From the NCBI GenBank assembly GCA_052168315.1, contig JBQLZO010000009.1, forward strand, positions 1 to 63,616: a stretch of DNA of 63,616 nt, written 5' to 3'. Source of the stretch: JBQLZO01 sp052168315 (GTDB taxonomy: Bacteria > Planctomycetota > Phycisphaerae > Phycisphaerales > UBA1924). A program made the position numbers and the translations under genes. This document shows positions 50,649-60,010 of the stretch, piece by piece; the stretch's first letter is position 1; each line of letters begins with the position of its first letter. The notes below the pieces were generated by a model. That model did not search any database and was not told the origin of the DNA. It saw nothing but the letters and a program-made list of their open reading frames with translations.

Positions 50649-52445
50649 TCATGCGGCGGGCGACTCTTCCATCGCCATGGTTTCGACCTGGGCGACGCGG
50701 GCGATCTCGTCCGGGGTGGTCACGCCCTTGAGGATCTTGATCTTGCCGTCTCCAAGCAGCGACCGCATGCCGTTGGCGACGGCGGCGTGGCGGAGCTGGG
50801 ACACGGGGGCGCAGTCGAACGCGAGGTCTCGGAGCCTGGCGTTCATGGTCATCATCTCGAAGATGGCCTTCCGCCCGCGGTACCCGGAACTGGTCGCGGA
50901 GGGGACGGCCTTGTAGATCGTGTTTCGTTCGAGGTCTTCGCGCGTGATGCCGGTGAGCCGGAGGAACTTGGGATCCGGGCTGGGATCGGGCTCCTTGGTC
51001 TTCGGATCGAGCACGCGGATAAGCCGCTGGGCCATGACCGCCTGGATGGACGAGGCGACAAGGAACGGCTTGATGCCCATGTCGATGAGTCGGGTGATGG
51101 CCGAGGGCGCGTCGTTGGTGTGCAGGGTCGAGAACACGAGGTGTCCGGTGAGAGCGGCCTGGATGGCCACCTCGCCGACTTCCTTATCGCGGATCTCGCC
51201 GACGAGGATGATGTTGGGCGCCTGGCGGAGCATGGCGCGGAGAACGGAGGCGAATGTCAGTCCGATGCCTTCGCGGATCTGGCACTGGTTGATCCCGGTG
51301 AAGGCGTATTCGATGGGATCCTCGGCGGTGATGATTTTCTTGTCCGGTCGGTTGAGCACATCGAGCGCGGAGTAGAGCGTGGTGGTCTTGCCGGAGCCGG
51401 TCGGTCCGGTGACGAGGAAGATGCCGTTTGGGCGTCTGATGATCTTGTTGAACGCTCCGAGATTGTCGGGCTCGAATCCGAGGTTCTCGAGGCCGATGCG
51501 GACCGAGTCGGGCCTGAGGATACGAAGCACGATGGATTCGCCGTGGTAGGCGGGGCAGGCCGAGACGCGGAAGTCGACGATGTCTGGCTCGCCGGAATCC
51601 TTGGGGATGGGCATCTTGATGCGGCCGTCCTGTGGGACGCGCTTCTCGGCGATGTTCATGCCCGCCATGAGCTTCATTCTTGCGAGCACGGCGTTCTGCA
51701 TGCGCTTGGGGAGGTTGTCGCGCTCCATGCAAACACCGTCGATCCTGTAGCGCAGGCGGACGCGGTCGGCCATGGGCTCGATGTGGATATCGGAGGCCCG
51801 CATGTTGACGGCCTCGATGATCATGCGTGAGCAGAGCTTGATGATCGGGGCGGACTCGGCGGCCTGGTCGATGGACGCGTCGACGGACTTGTCGACCGAC
51901 TTGTCGAGGGACTTGTCGATCGAGGCGGTCATGAGCGAGCCGGCGGCGGGGCCGCCCGCGCCGGCATCGCCGGCCAGCGAGCCGCGCGATCCGCCCATTT
52001 TCTCGTCGATGTACTGCTTGATGCGTCCGCGGGCGGCGATGAGCGGGTCCACCTCGACATTGAGCCGGAAGCGGAGCATGTCCTGGAGTTCGAGATTGGT
52101 CGGGTCCGAGACCGCGAGGCGGAGGCGCCCGCGATCATCCTTTCCCAGCGGGAGGATCAGGTGCTTTTTGATGAGGTCCTCGGCGACGCCCGGCTTGGAG
52201 GACATCGAGCTCGGGTCGATGCCCGCGGCGACTTTCTCGTCCAGCACATCGACATACTCGACGCGGAACTGCTTGGCCAGGGCGCGGGCGACATCCTCCT
52301 CGGCGCAGAACCCGGCGTCGACGAGGACCTCGCCGAGGCGCTTGCCCATCCCCTTCTGCATCCCCAGCGCGGTTTCGAGTTGGTCCTGGGTGATGATGCC
52401 CGCCCCGACCAGAATCTCGCCCAGTTTCTTCGTCGATCTCGCCAT
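50649..52445 (-). CDS. second pilus/secretion assembly ATPase (PilB/GspE family), lacking the zinc motif
   Basis: This 598-residue PilB/GspE-type ATPase has an N-terminal MshEN domain (KKLGEILVGAGIITQDQLE and on). A repetitive linker (SIDKSLDKSVDKSVDASIDQ, about residues 175-194) leads to the catalytic core, with Walker A TGPTGSGKTT near 350, NIILVGEIRD and STLHTNDAP. The position that carries CPxC in the other ATPase reads LDPKTKEPDPSPDPKF here, and no CxxC pair follows, so the zinc site is absent. It is the first gene of the block in transcription order. An ATG at 52445 begins the conserved domain. Confidence 0.92.
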   Translation of the reverse strand: MARSTKKLGEILVGAGIITQDQLETALGMQKGMGKRLGEVLVDAGFCAEEDVARALAKQFRVEYVDVLDEKVAAGIDPSSMSSKPGVAEDLIKKHLILPLGKDDRGRLRLAVSDPTNLELQDMLRFRLNVEVDPLIAARGRIKQYIDEKMGGSRGSLAGDAGAGGPAAGSLMTASIDKSLDKSVDKSVDASIDQAAESAPIIKLCSRMIIEAVNMRASDIHIEPMADRVRLRYRIDGVCMERDNLPKRMQNAVLARMKLMAGMNIAEKRVPQDGRIKMPIPKDSGEPDIVDFRVSACPAYHGESIVLRILRPDSVRIGLENLGFEPDNLGAFNKIIRRPNGIFLVTGPTGSGKTTTLYSALDVLNRPDKKIITAEDPIEYAFTGINQCQIREGIGLTFASVLRAMLRQAPNIILVGEIRDKEVGEVAIQAALTGHLVFSTLHTNDAPSAITRLIDMGIKPFLVASSIQAVMAQRLIRVLDPKTKEPDPSPDPKFLRLTGITREDLERNTIYKAVPSATSSGYRGRKAIFEMMTMNARLRDLAFDCAPVSQLRHAAVANGMRSLLGDGKIKILKGVTTPDEIARVAQVETMAMEESPAA

Positions 52446-53025
52446 GCCCTGTGATCCGCCTCGTCTGATGGGTCGTGTGGTGTGTGTGCCGCGTGCCGGT
52501 CGCCGGGTCCGGGGCCCCGCTGCATGCAGGTGTCTCTAGAAATGATGCGACCGGGGGAACCGATCGCCGGGGGAGAGTGGGTTCAGAACTCCGGCCGGGA
52601 GCGATCGCCCGACGGGATGGGCGCACCGATCGGGAAACGATCGGGTGCGCTCGCTCGGATGTCGCGGGCACCCCGGCGATGGACCACGCCGCCCACCGGG
52701 GCCCGTATGGTAGTGACTGGCCCGGGCGGGAGGCGACCGGGACCTGTTCGCATCGACACCCCGTGGTGATGCCCAAATTCCGGTCCGCGGGCGTACTTGG
52801 CTCAGGCGATCCGGCGTGGGCGCACGAGAGGGGACCGGCGACGGGAACGGGCTTGGGCCGGGTCGTCGGCGGGCGTGTGTCACTCAGTTGTGATTGGCGC
52901 GCGGTGGCAACACCCACCGGGAACGGGCTCGGTGGAGGTGGAACTGAGGGGATGTCAGGAGTGGATGGCCCGCGCGTGGCGGGCAATTCCAAGCGAGCGA
53001 GGATCGAATCCGAGGCATCGAGCGC
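52446..53025. other. divergent intergenic region between the second ATPase and coaB
   Basis: About 580 nt with no convincing coding frame. It contains the structured element at 52599-52656. Promoters for both divergent units should lie here; no clear -35/-10 pair was recognised. Confidence 0.5.
52599..52656. promoter_or_regulatory. structured element, candidate branched leader RNA
   Basis: A 12-bp stem with one bulged base (52621-52632 with 52638-52650) closes a GGAAA loop. It is enclosed by an outer 6-bp stem GAGCGA/TCGCTC (52599-52604 with 52651-52656). Between the two lies a small CCC-GAC-GGG hairpin, so a three-way junction can be drawn. It is 154-211 nt upstream of the second ATPase start and could be part of its leader. 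Confidence 0.4.
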
Positions 53026-53775
53026 ATGGGGCGGTCTATCTCATCCAGAACGGAGCACCCCGGCGGCGTCGCCGCTGGTGGCGGGCGGGGCGATGCGGTG
53101 CGGCTGCTGATCACGGCCGGGCCGACGCACGAACCAATCGATGCGGTCCGATACCTGGGGAACAGAAGTTCTGGCACGCTCGGGGTGGCCCTGGCCGATG
53201 CGGCGGCGGGGCGGGGATGGGAGACCACGCTGCTGCTCGGGCCGAGCCCCCGGCACCCGAGCGATGCCCGGGTGGTGGTGCGCCGGTTCCAGACGACGGC
53301 GGACCTCGAGGCCCTGCTCGGCGCGGAGATGCCCGGGCATGATGCGCTGATCATGGCGGCGGCGGTGGCCGACTACCGCCCGAAACGAACGGGAGCGGCG
53401 GGGACGAAGCTGCGCCGGGGCGAGGGCGGGATGACGCTCGAACTGGAATCGACCCCCGATCTGCTGGCGGGGTGCACAGCGCATCGTCGCGCGGGGCAGG
53501 TCTTCGTGGGGTTCGCGCTGGAGCCTGCGGAACGGTTGGTTGAGTCGGCGCGGTCGAAGCTCGTGCGGAAGGGCGTGGACCTGATCGTCGCCAATCCTCT
53601 CGAGACGATGGACAGCCCGAGCATCTCGGCGACGCTGCTGGCGCGCGGATCGGAGGATCGCGCGGAGCCGGCGCCGGCGGGGATGGACAAGCAGGCCTTC
53701 GCGGGGTTCCTGCTCGACCGGGTGTCGGCGCTGGTGTCGGCGGCGCGCGCGGAGGTTGGCGGATCGGGAAGATGA
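53026..53775 (+). CDS. coaB: phosphopantothenate-cysteine ligase domain protein (CoaB)
   Basis: This enzyme joins cysteine to 4'-phosphopantothenate in coenzyme A synthesis. Only the CoaB half of the usual CoaBC fusion is present: LLITAGPTHEPIDAVRYLGN, NRSSGTLGVALADAA, ALIMAAAVADYRP, KGVDLIVANPLE. No CoaC flavoprotein domain precedes it, so CoaC must be encoded elsewhere. The ATG at 53026 is used, but the first 24 residues or so are weak. A GTG at 53098, directly before the first strand, is a good alternative giving about 226 residues. It is divergent from the pilus block. Confidence 0.88.
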   Translation: MGRSISSRTEHPGGVAAGGGRGDAVRLLITAGPTHEPIDAVRYLGNRSSGTLGVALADAAAGRGWETTLLLGPSPRHPSDARVVVRRFQTTADLEALLGAEMPGHDALIMAAAVADYRPKRTGAAGTKLRRGEGGMTLELESTPDLLAGCTAHRRAGQVFVGFALEPAERLVESARSKLVRKGVDLIVANPLETMDSPSISATLLARGSEDRAEPAPAGMDKQAFAGFLLDRVSALVSAARAEVGGSGR

Positions 53776-53878
53776 GGTCTCTTGGGCGCGATCGCCGCGC
53801 GCCTGCGTTGTGGCGGGCGTGTAGGGTTGCCCGCTCGCATCGCGGGGACCGCGCGATGGTGATGGGGCGAGAGACCGC

Positions 53879-56044
53879 ATGACGAGCCCGGTGCTGGCCA
53901 TCTCTTTTCTGACACCGCTCGCCGGGATCATCGGCGCGTGCATCGCGGTGCCGCTGCTGCTGGCGCTGTACTTCCTGAAGCTGCGGCGTCGTCCGGCGCG
54001 CATCTCTTCGACGCTGCTGTGGGAATCGGCGGTCCGGGACATGCAGGCGAATGTGCCATTCCGGATGATCCGCCCGAGCTGGCTGCTGCTGCTGCAGGCG
54101 ATCATCGTGGCGCTGCTGTGCCTGGCGCTGGCGCGTCCGACGGTGATGCTCCCGGGGCGCGGCGGTGAGCGGACGATCATCGCGATCGATCTTTCGGCGT
54201 CGATGCTCGGCACGGACGGCACGCCGGAGCGATCGGGCGAGCCGGGCGGCACGCGGCTGGCGGAGGCGAAGCGGCGCGCGACCGATGCGGCGATGCGGAT
54301 CGTGGATGCGGGTGGGGAGGTCATGGTCGTCTCGTTCGCGGCCCGTCCGCAGGTGCTGACGCAGTTCACGCGGAACAAGGCGCTGCTGCGCCAGACGATC
54401 GAGGGGGTCGGCGGAACGGATCAGCCGGTGGACTTCGACCGTGCGGTCGCGCTGCTGGCGGCGCTGACGCGCGGCGATGCGTCGGAGGAAGCGGATGCGG
54501 AGCCACCGGCGCGGGTGGTGATCGTGTCGGATGGCGCGCTGGAGCGTCGTCGCTCGACCGGAGCGACGCTGTCGGCAGATCGGCTCGAGTTCGTCCGCGT
54601 CGGGCCTGCCGGCGATGCGGAGAAGGAGAACTTCGGGATCGTCGCGTTGGCAGCGCAGCGCGACTACGAGGATCCGGGCCTGGTCAGGGTCTTTGTCCGA
54701 GTGCTCTCAACCGCTATTGAAGAGCAGACCATCACGCTGACGGCACGCCTGAGCGGGCGGGTGATCGATTCCGGCGCGGTGCTCATCCCGGGGCGCGGTG
54801 CGCGGGCGGCGTCTGACGATGGGGTGACACCCAGCGGCACTGGACTGGTCGGCACCGGGGCGGGCGAGGATTCCGGCGATGCGATGGGTGGGCAGGCGGG
54901 GTACTCGTTCGAGATTCGCACGAACGAGGCCGGGCTGCTCGTGATCTCGCACGCGCGCCCGGACATCCTGTCCAGCGATGATGCGGGCGCGGTGCTGCTG
55001 CTCCCGCCGGCGTCGGCGCGGATCCTGGTGGTGTTCCCCGATGCGCGCCGATCGAGCGGCGACGGGGCGCTGCTCGATGCGCTGGCGATCGTGGATCCCT
55101 CCGGCATGGTGCAGATGGTGGAATCGGAGTTCGCGCAGCGTTCGGGCGCGGAAGGGTTCTTCGCCGGGTTCGATCTGGTGATCTTCAACCGGGTGCGCCC
55201 GGAGCGGCTGCCGCCGATCCCGAGCGTGTCGTTCAACGCGGGGCTTCCGATTCCCGGGCTGGCGCTGGTTGAGGGGGACGGCGGCGGCACGGAGTCGTTC
55301 GCGTTCTGGGATCGATCGCACCCGCTGATGCGCGGCGTCTCGCTGGGGTTGGTGCAGATCGACGACCCGGCGACGCTGCTGCTCCCGACGCCTGGCGCGG
55401 AGGGCGGAGGAGCGCAGGGGGGCACGGAGGATGGGGCGCCGGGCGTCGACGCCGGCGGAGGCGTGGTCACCGCGCTGGCGAGCGTGGAGTCGGGGGTGGC
55501 GATCGCGCTGATCGAGCGTCGCGGCGTGCGCCGGATCGTGGTCGCCCCGGACCTGGACTCGACGACCTGGTGGGCCGATCCGTCGTTTCCGAACTTCATC
55601 GTCGGCGCGATCGAGCACCTGACGGTGGCGGGCGGACGCGATGCGGGCTCGGCGTTCGATACCGGGAGCGATGCGCGGGTGGCGCTCCCGCCGGTGCCGG
55701 GCGGGGTGGCGCTGATCCCGCCGCCCGGCGAGCAGCGCGCGGTCGATGCGGCGCGCACGATCACGCCCGCGCCGGGCGGGCTCACGAGCGTGGGGATCCT
55801 GGCGAACGCGGGCGTGTGGACGGCGCGGGGCGAGGGGTTCGAGCGGCTCATCCCGGTGAATGTGGTTGATGAGATGGAGTCGTCGATGCAGACGCGGGAT
55901 GAGCTGCTGATCGCGGGCGCTTCGATCGGTGCGGGGAGCGGGGTCGGGGTGGCGCCGCGCGAGATCTGGCATTGGCTGGTCGCGTGCGCGGCGGCCCTGC
56001 TGGCGCTGGAGTGGTGCGTGTTCGCGCTCCGATCGCGCGTGTGA
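53879..56044 (+). CDS. BatA-like membrane protein with von Willebrand factor A domain
   Basis: This 721-residue protein has two N-terminal membrane helices (about residues 10-31 and 66-86) with the BatA-type signature LLLALYFLKLRRRPARISST. A VWA domain follows, whose MIDAS motif DLSAS is at residues 104-108. A long extracytoplasmic region is rich in Gly and Asp, and a final helix lies near residue 700-718. Such proteins occur in BatABCD aerotolerance-type and related MoxR/VWA loci, but no MoxR ATPase is adjacent here. It ends directly at a 14-bp palindrome (56044-56057). It follows coaB by about 100 nt. Confidence 0.85.
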   Translation: MTSPVLAISFLTPLAGIIGACIAVPLLLALYFLKLRRRPARISSTLLWESAVRDMQANVPFRMIRPSWLLLLQAIIVALLCLALARPTVMLPGRGGERTIIAIDLSASMLGTDGTPERSGEPGGTRLAEAKRRATDAAMRIVDAGGEVMVVSFAARPQVLTQFTRNKALLRQTIEGVGGTDQPVDFDRAVALLAALTRGDASEEADAEPPARVVIVSDGALERRRSTGATLSADRLEFVRVGPAGDAEKENFGIVALAAQRDYEDPGLVRVFVRVLSTAIEEQTITLTARLSGRVIDSGAVLIPGRGARAASDDGVTPSGTGLVGTGAGEDSGDAMGGQAGYSFEIRTNEAGLLVISHARPDILSSDDAGAVLLLPPASARILVVFPDARRSSGDGALLDALAIVDPSGMVQMVESEFAQRSGAEGFFAGFDLVIFNRVRPERLPPIPSVSFNAGLPIPGLALVEGDGGGTESFAFWDRSHPLMRGVSLGLVQIDDPATLLLPTPGAEGGGAQGGTEDGAPGVDAGGGVVTALASVESGVAIALIERRGVRRIVVAPDLDSTTWWADPSFPNFIVGAIEHLTVAGGRDAGSAFDTGSDARVALPPVPGGVALIPPPGEQRAVDAARTITPAPGGLTSVGILANAGVWTARGEGFERLIPVNVVDEMESSMQTRDELLIAGASIGAGSGVGVAPREIWHWLVACAAALLALEWCVFALRSRV

Positions 56045-56458
56045 ACGCGATCGCGTTGGGGATCAACGCCCCGCCCGGCGCGTTGCCACCCCCCCACTTC
56101 GAACTCGCGTGTCGATGCGCTGAGCGTGCCCATGGGATGGGCACCGGTGTGGAGTCGGTGCGGAGTCAACTGACGGGACCGGCCGTGGGTGTGCGCACGG
56201 ATGCGGCGCGCGAGATCAGCGCTTCCTGGAATTCAAAGATTTTTTCTGCACCGGTTCGAACCGCCTTCGCGGGACTGCGCGGCGGGTTTCCGGCGGGTGC
56301 GGGCGGGCGATGCCCGGATTTGGGTCCGAAGAGTGACAGCGTTTGTGCGCACGGACGCGTCCGGGGCGCCTGAGGGGTGAGGGCGTGTTCATCGCGATGC
56401 CCGGCGGCGCGAGACCGGACCAGCGCCCAGCACACCGCACACGCCTCAGGAGCATGAC
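56045..56458. other. intergenic region upstream of the phage-head cassette
   Basis: About 410 nt with no convincing gene. It holds the perfect palindrome AACGCGATCGCGTT at 56044-56057, an AT patch with T6 at 56240-56245, and the 12-bp palindrome CGGTTCGAACCG at 56252-56263. A promoter for the capsid cassette is expected here. Confidence 0.5.
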
Positions 56459-58087
56459 ATGGCACACGGCACGATGCACAACGCCCTCAACGCTCGATCG
56501 CAGCGCGGCGATGCGCCTTCGGACAGGGATGCGAACCAATGGAAGGCAGCGCTGGGCGATCTCGGGCTGGATGAGGACTCGGTGGGCGCGATGCTGGATG
56601 AGCAGGAGTTCCATCATCGCCCGCGGCTGCAGCGCCTGTGGGACTACTACCGGAACCCGATGCGGGACGGATCGGCTGGCCCGGGGAACGGCGAGGGGGG
56701 TGGGCGTCCATCGGTGGCGCAGGAGTGCGGGCTCCCGGAGCGTCTGCGTCGTGTGGCGGGGGCTCCCCACGGGACGGAGATCGTGATCGAGAACGACATC
56801 GCATGGCGGATCGATGCGCTGGTGGACTTCGTGTTCGGGAAGCCGGTCACGATCGAGTCGGCGGCGCCGGATCCGGTGAAGGCGATGGTGATCACGCGTG
56901 TGCTCCGCGCGGTCATGGATGCGAACTCCGGGGCCCAGTTGCTGCAGGACATGGGCCTGCTCGGGTTCGTCCACGGATTCATCGATGTGCTGGTGCGCGC
57001 CGAGGCGTTGTTCGAGGGCGGGGCGGGAGCGCTTGGCGATGTGGGTGAGGTGTCGCTCCCCGACGCGGGTGGCGCAGAGATCGATGAGCCGACGCGTGTG
57101 CGGGCGATGGCGGTTGGCGAGCGCATCGCGGGGATCGCTCGGTCGATCCGGATCGAGCTGATCGACGCGACTCGCTCGATCCCGGTGATGGATGCGGGCG
57201 ACTACCGGCGACTGAACGGTCACATCGCGGTGTGGCGGAGGGGCGCGGTGGCGCCGGTGCGCCGGCGATTCTCGCGCGGCGTGCTGGATGCGCTGCGCTC
57301 CAGGCTTGGCGGCGCGGGCGCGGGCGGGGCGCTGGAGCGGGAGAGCGTTCGGATGATCGAGATCCGCTCGTCCCATCGGACGCACCGGTTCGAGGATGGT
57401 CGGCTCACGCACGAGTGGGAGAACCCCATGGGCGTGGTCCCGATCGTGCATATCCAGAACGCTTCGCAGCCGTACCGGTACGCCGGGCTGAGCGATGTGG
57501 AGCCACTGATCCCTCTCCAGAACGAGCTGAACACCCGGCTCTCGGACCGGGCGCACCGGGTGACGATGCAGTCGTTCAAGATGTTCCTGGCGAAGGGGAT
57601 CGACGGGTTCGACCGGCACCCGATCGCGCCGGGTCAGGTGTGGATCGCCGACGATCCGGATGCGAGCATCGAGGCGTTCGGGGGCGATGGGCATGCGCCG
57701 TCGGAGGAGTCGCACATCCAGGAGATCCGCGATGCGCTGGACAAGGCGTCGGGAGTCTCGCCGGTCGTGCTGGGTGTGATCCGAGAGCGGCTTGGGCATC
57801 TCTCGTCGGAGAACGCGCTGCGGGTGACGCTGATGGGCGTGCTCTCGAAGACGGCTCGGAAGCGCACGGTGTACGGGAAGGGGATCGAGCGGGTCTGCGA
57901 GCTGGTGCTCCGGGCGCTCGATAGCGCGGGGGTGCTGCGAACAAGCGAAGAGGATCGGCGGATCCACCTGCGGTGGCAGGACCCGCTCCCGCTGGATGAG
58001 CGCGACCGGCTGCGCTCGGCGCTGCTCAAGCGTGACCTGGGGGTGCCCGTCGACCAGCTCATGGGGGAGCTGGGGTACCTGGACTGA
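56459..58087 (+). CDS. phage portal-like protein
   Basis: This 542-residue protein resembles SPP1-gp6-type portal proteins, the dodecameric ring at a capsid vertex through which DNA passes. Portal-like stretches are LQRLWDYYRNPMRDG near residue 60, IENDIAWRIDALVDFVFGKP (about 103-122), VVPIVHIQNASQPYRYAGLS, DVEPLIPLQNELNTRLSDRA (about 340) and SGVSPVVLGVIRERLGHLSS. Length is normal for the family. The start ATG at 56459 follows AGGAGCATGAC. It begins a plus-strand cassette with scaffold and capsid genes. No terminase gene precedes it, which is unusual because portal normally follows terL. Confidence 0.82.
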   Translation: MAHGTMHNALNARSQRGDAPSDRDANQWKAALGDLGLDEDSVGAMLDEQEFHHRPRLQRLWDYYRNPMRDGSAGPGNGEGGGRPSVAQECGLPERLRRVAGAPHGTEIVIENDIAWRIDALVDFVFGKPVTIESAAPDPVKAMVITRVLRAVMDANSGAQLLQDMGLLGFVHGFIDVLVRAEALFEGGAGALGDVGEVSLPDAGGAEIDEPTRVRAMAVGERIAGIARSIRIELIDATRSIPVMDAGDYRRLNGHIAVWRRGAVAPVRRRFSRGVLDALRSRLGGAGAGGALERESVRMIEIRSSHRTHRFEDGRLTHEWENPMGVVPIVHIQNASQPYRYAGLSDVEPLIPLQNELNTRLSDRAHRVTMQSFKMFLAKGIDGFDRHPIAPGQVWIADDPDASIEAFGGDGHAPSEESHIQEIRDALDKASGVSPVVLGVIRERLGHLSSENALRVTLMGVLSKTARKRTVYGKGIERVCELVLRALDSAGVLRTSEEDRRIHLRWQDPLPLDERDRLRSALLKRDLGVPVDQLMGELGYLD

Positions 58088-58169
58088 TCGCACGCGCGCT
58101 GGACATCGTCGCGGCGATCGGGATCGCGATCGGTGCGTGCCCTGCACGCCGGACCGTTGGACCACACAC

Positions 58170-58180
58170 CACGAAGGAGG
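58170..58180 (+). promoter_or_regulatory. strong ribosome-binding site of the scaffold gene
   Basis: CACGAAGGAGG ends 6 nt before the ATG at 58187. It is one of three near-identical boxes ahead of cassette genes and decides this start over the upstream in-frame ATG at 58133. Confidence 0.8.
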
Positions 58181-58186
58181 CACGAC

Positions 58187-58750
58187 ATGACTGGCACCGG
58201 AGGCAACCCGGACGATCCGAGGAATGAGGGCGGGCTCGGCGATGGCGGCCGCGGCCCGGGGGCGGGCGAAGCGGATGGGACCGATGCGCACTCCGCGGCG
58301 CTGATGCTCGCGGCACGCCGGGAGTCCGAGGAGGATGAGCGCGAGTGCGAGCGGCTGCTGGGCGAGTTGGAGGCCGCGAAGGCGCGGGTGAGCGAGGTGG
58401 AAGCGGGGATGGCCCAGGCGGAGCGCCGGCACGCGCTGGACCTGCTGCTGGTCCGGTCGGGGACGGTGGATCTCGAGGCGGCGCGGATGCTGATCGAGCC
58501 GCTGCTTGATGAGCACGGCGACGATGCGGGCGCGGCCGTCGCGGCGCTGATCACGAGCAAGCCGTACCTGTTCCACGCGCCCGCGGGCGGTGCGCCGGCG
58601 CCGGTCGATGCACCGGGAGCGATGCCGCCCGAGCCGGAGCCGCTCGAGGGAGATGAGGGGCTGAGGCTGCTTGAACTGGCCGAGCGGGCCGCGGAGCGCG
58701 GCGACCGCGCGGGGGTGCTGCGGTATCTGGCGGCCCGACGACGCAAGTGA
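58187..58750 (+). CDS. putative phage scaffold protein
   Basis: This 187-residue acidic protein has a Gly/Asp-rich start and a central coiled coil (about residues 45-90, containing ECERLLGELEAAKARVSEVE). It then has a helical segment and a Pro/Glu-rich region with a short basic C-terminus ending AARRRK. Size, acidity, coiled coil, basic tail and position between portal and major capsid all match phage scaffolds. No specific family was recognised, so the call rests on context and architecture. The ATG at 58187 is fixed by the strong ribosome-binding site. Confidence 0.65.
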   Translation: MTGTGGNPDDPRNEGGLGDGGRGPGAGEADGTDAHSAALMLAARRESEEDERECERLLGELEAAKARVSEVEAGMAQAERRHALDLLLVRSGTVDLEAARMLIEPLLDEHGDDAGAAVAALITSKPYLFHAPAGGAPAPVDAPGAMPPEPEPLEGDEGLRLLELAERAAERGDRAGVLRYLAARRRK

Positions 58751-58823
58751 TGCGCGCCGGGCGGGCGCCCGCTCACGCCACGCCCATCGATGACGAACAC
58801 CGGATCCACGACGCGCGGAGACC

Positions 58824-58833
58824 CACGAAAGGA
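58824..58833 (+). promoter_or_regulatory. ribosome-binding site of the major capsid gene
   Basis: CACGAAAGGA, 7 nt before the ATG at 58841. It selects this start over the in-frame ATG at 58790 and is identical to the box at 60343. Confidence 0.8.
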
Positions 58834-58840
58834 ACGCACC

Positions 58841-60010
58841 ATGGCATTCACCGGCAAGTCCACCTACTCGGCGGGCGCTTCGCTTCCCGAGATCAGCGAG
58901 GATGTCAGCGACATCATCGGGATCGTCTCGCCGCACGAGACGCCGCTGCTCGACTGGCTGGGCGATCCTCGCACCGAGGCGCGCTCGACCGTGCACGAGT
59001 GGCTTGAGGATGCGCTGCTCCCGAACACGGACGCGATCGACGACACGACCTTCAGCCCGAGCCCCACGGCGGCGACCGCGTTCGATGTCGCCAACGCCTC
59101 GCGCTTCCGCGTGGGCGATCAGATCGCGGTCGAGGGATCGGGCGAGGTGATGCTCGTGACGGCGATCAACGATCCCGAGATCACCGTCGTGCGCGGGTAC
59201 GGGGGGACCACGCCCGCGGCGCTGGGCGATGGGCAGAAGATCATCATCCTCGGGAACGCGGCGCTGGAGGGCGCTGACAAGCCGGCGCCGCGGTTCACGA
59301 ACCGGGTGCGGAAGTCGAACTTCACGCAGATCCTGACGGCGAGCGTGGAGGTGTCGGGCTCGCAGCTGGCGGCCAACTCGATCGGGATCGCCGACGAGAT
59401 GGACTACCAGAAGCAGGAGCGACTGCGCGAGCTGCTCCGCGACCTGGAGAACTCGGTGATCAACGGCGTGGCGCCGGTGTCGGATCCGCAGGGCGGGGCG
59501 TCGGTGCGCCGGACGATGAACGGGATCCTCCATTCGATCGGCACGAACTTCTTCCTCCCCGGGATCAACGGGATCCCGGCGGGCGATGGCGCGGGCGAGA
59601 ACGAGCTGAACGAGGGCGTGCTCAACGCGGCGCTGCGCCGGGTGTGGGAGCAGTCGGCGGGCACGATCGACACAATCCTGGTCGGCGGCGCCCAGAAGCG
59701 CCGGATCAACGGGTTCGCGACCGATCGCCGCGGGTACGCGCCCGGCGATGAGAAGTTCCGCGAGCTGGTCAATGTGTACGAGTCGGACTTCGGCGTGTGC
59801 CGGATCGTGATGAGCCGGTGGATGCCGCCCGGGCAGGTGGCGCTGCTGGATTCATCGCGGATCAGCGTGCTCCCGCTGGCGGGTCGGAGCTTCCACTTCA
59901 AGAAGCTGGCTTCGTCGGGCGACAGCGAGAGCGGGCAGGTGATCGGCGAGTACACGCTGCAGTTCATGAATGAGAACGCGCACGCGGTGATCGGCGGGCT
60001 GGCGGCCTGA
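58841..60010 (+). CDS. phage major capsid-like protein (SU10/DUF5309 type)
   Basis: This 389-residue protein resembles HK97-fold capsid proteins of the SU10/DUF5309 group. Characteristic stretches are EDVSDIIGIVSPHETPLLDW near the start, FTNRVRKSNFTQILTASVEV, EMDYQKQERLRELLRDLENS (about residue 190), DTILVGGAQKRRINGFATD and, near the C-terminus, IGEYTLQFMNENAHAVIGGL. The N-terminus has no obvious cleaved delta domain, which suits a separately encoded scaffold. It lies between the scaffold and a putative adaptor gene, each separated by 90-350 nt gaps. That spacing is loose for a phage head module. Confidence 0.85.
   Translation: MAFTGKSTYSAGASLPEISEDVSDIIGIVSPHETPLLDWLGDPRTEARSTVHEWLEDALLPNTDAIDDTTFSPSPTAATAFDVANASRFRVGDQIAVEGSGEVMLVTAINDPEITVVRGYGGTTPAALGDGQKIIILGNAALEGADKPAPRFTNRVRKSNFTQILTASVEVSGSQLAANSIGIADEMDYQKQERLRELLRDLENSVINGVAPVSDPQGGASVRRTMNGILHSIGTNFFLPGINGIPAGDGAGENELNEGVLNAALRRVWEQSAGTIDTILVGGAQKRRINGFATDRRGYAPGDEKFRELVNVYESDFGVCRIVMSRWMPPGQVALLDSSRISVLPLAGRSFHFKKLASSGDSESGQVIGEYTLQFMNENAHAVIGGLAA

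Noticed and set aside
52446..53025. Possible cyclic-di-GMP riboswitch
   Set aside because: The conserved core and tetraloop-receptor sequences of known classes were not found; only generic structure can be claimed.
56252..56263. GGTTCGAACC-like palindrome suggesting a tRNA T-arm or attachment site
   Set aside because: The 5-bp flanks needed for a T-stem do not pair and no acceptor stem or CCA follows; no duplicate of the site was seen at the other end of the cassette.
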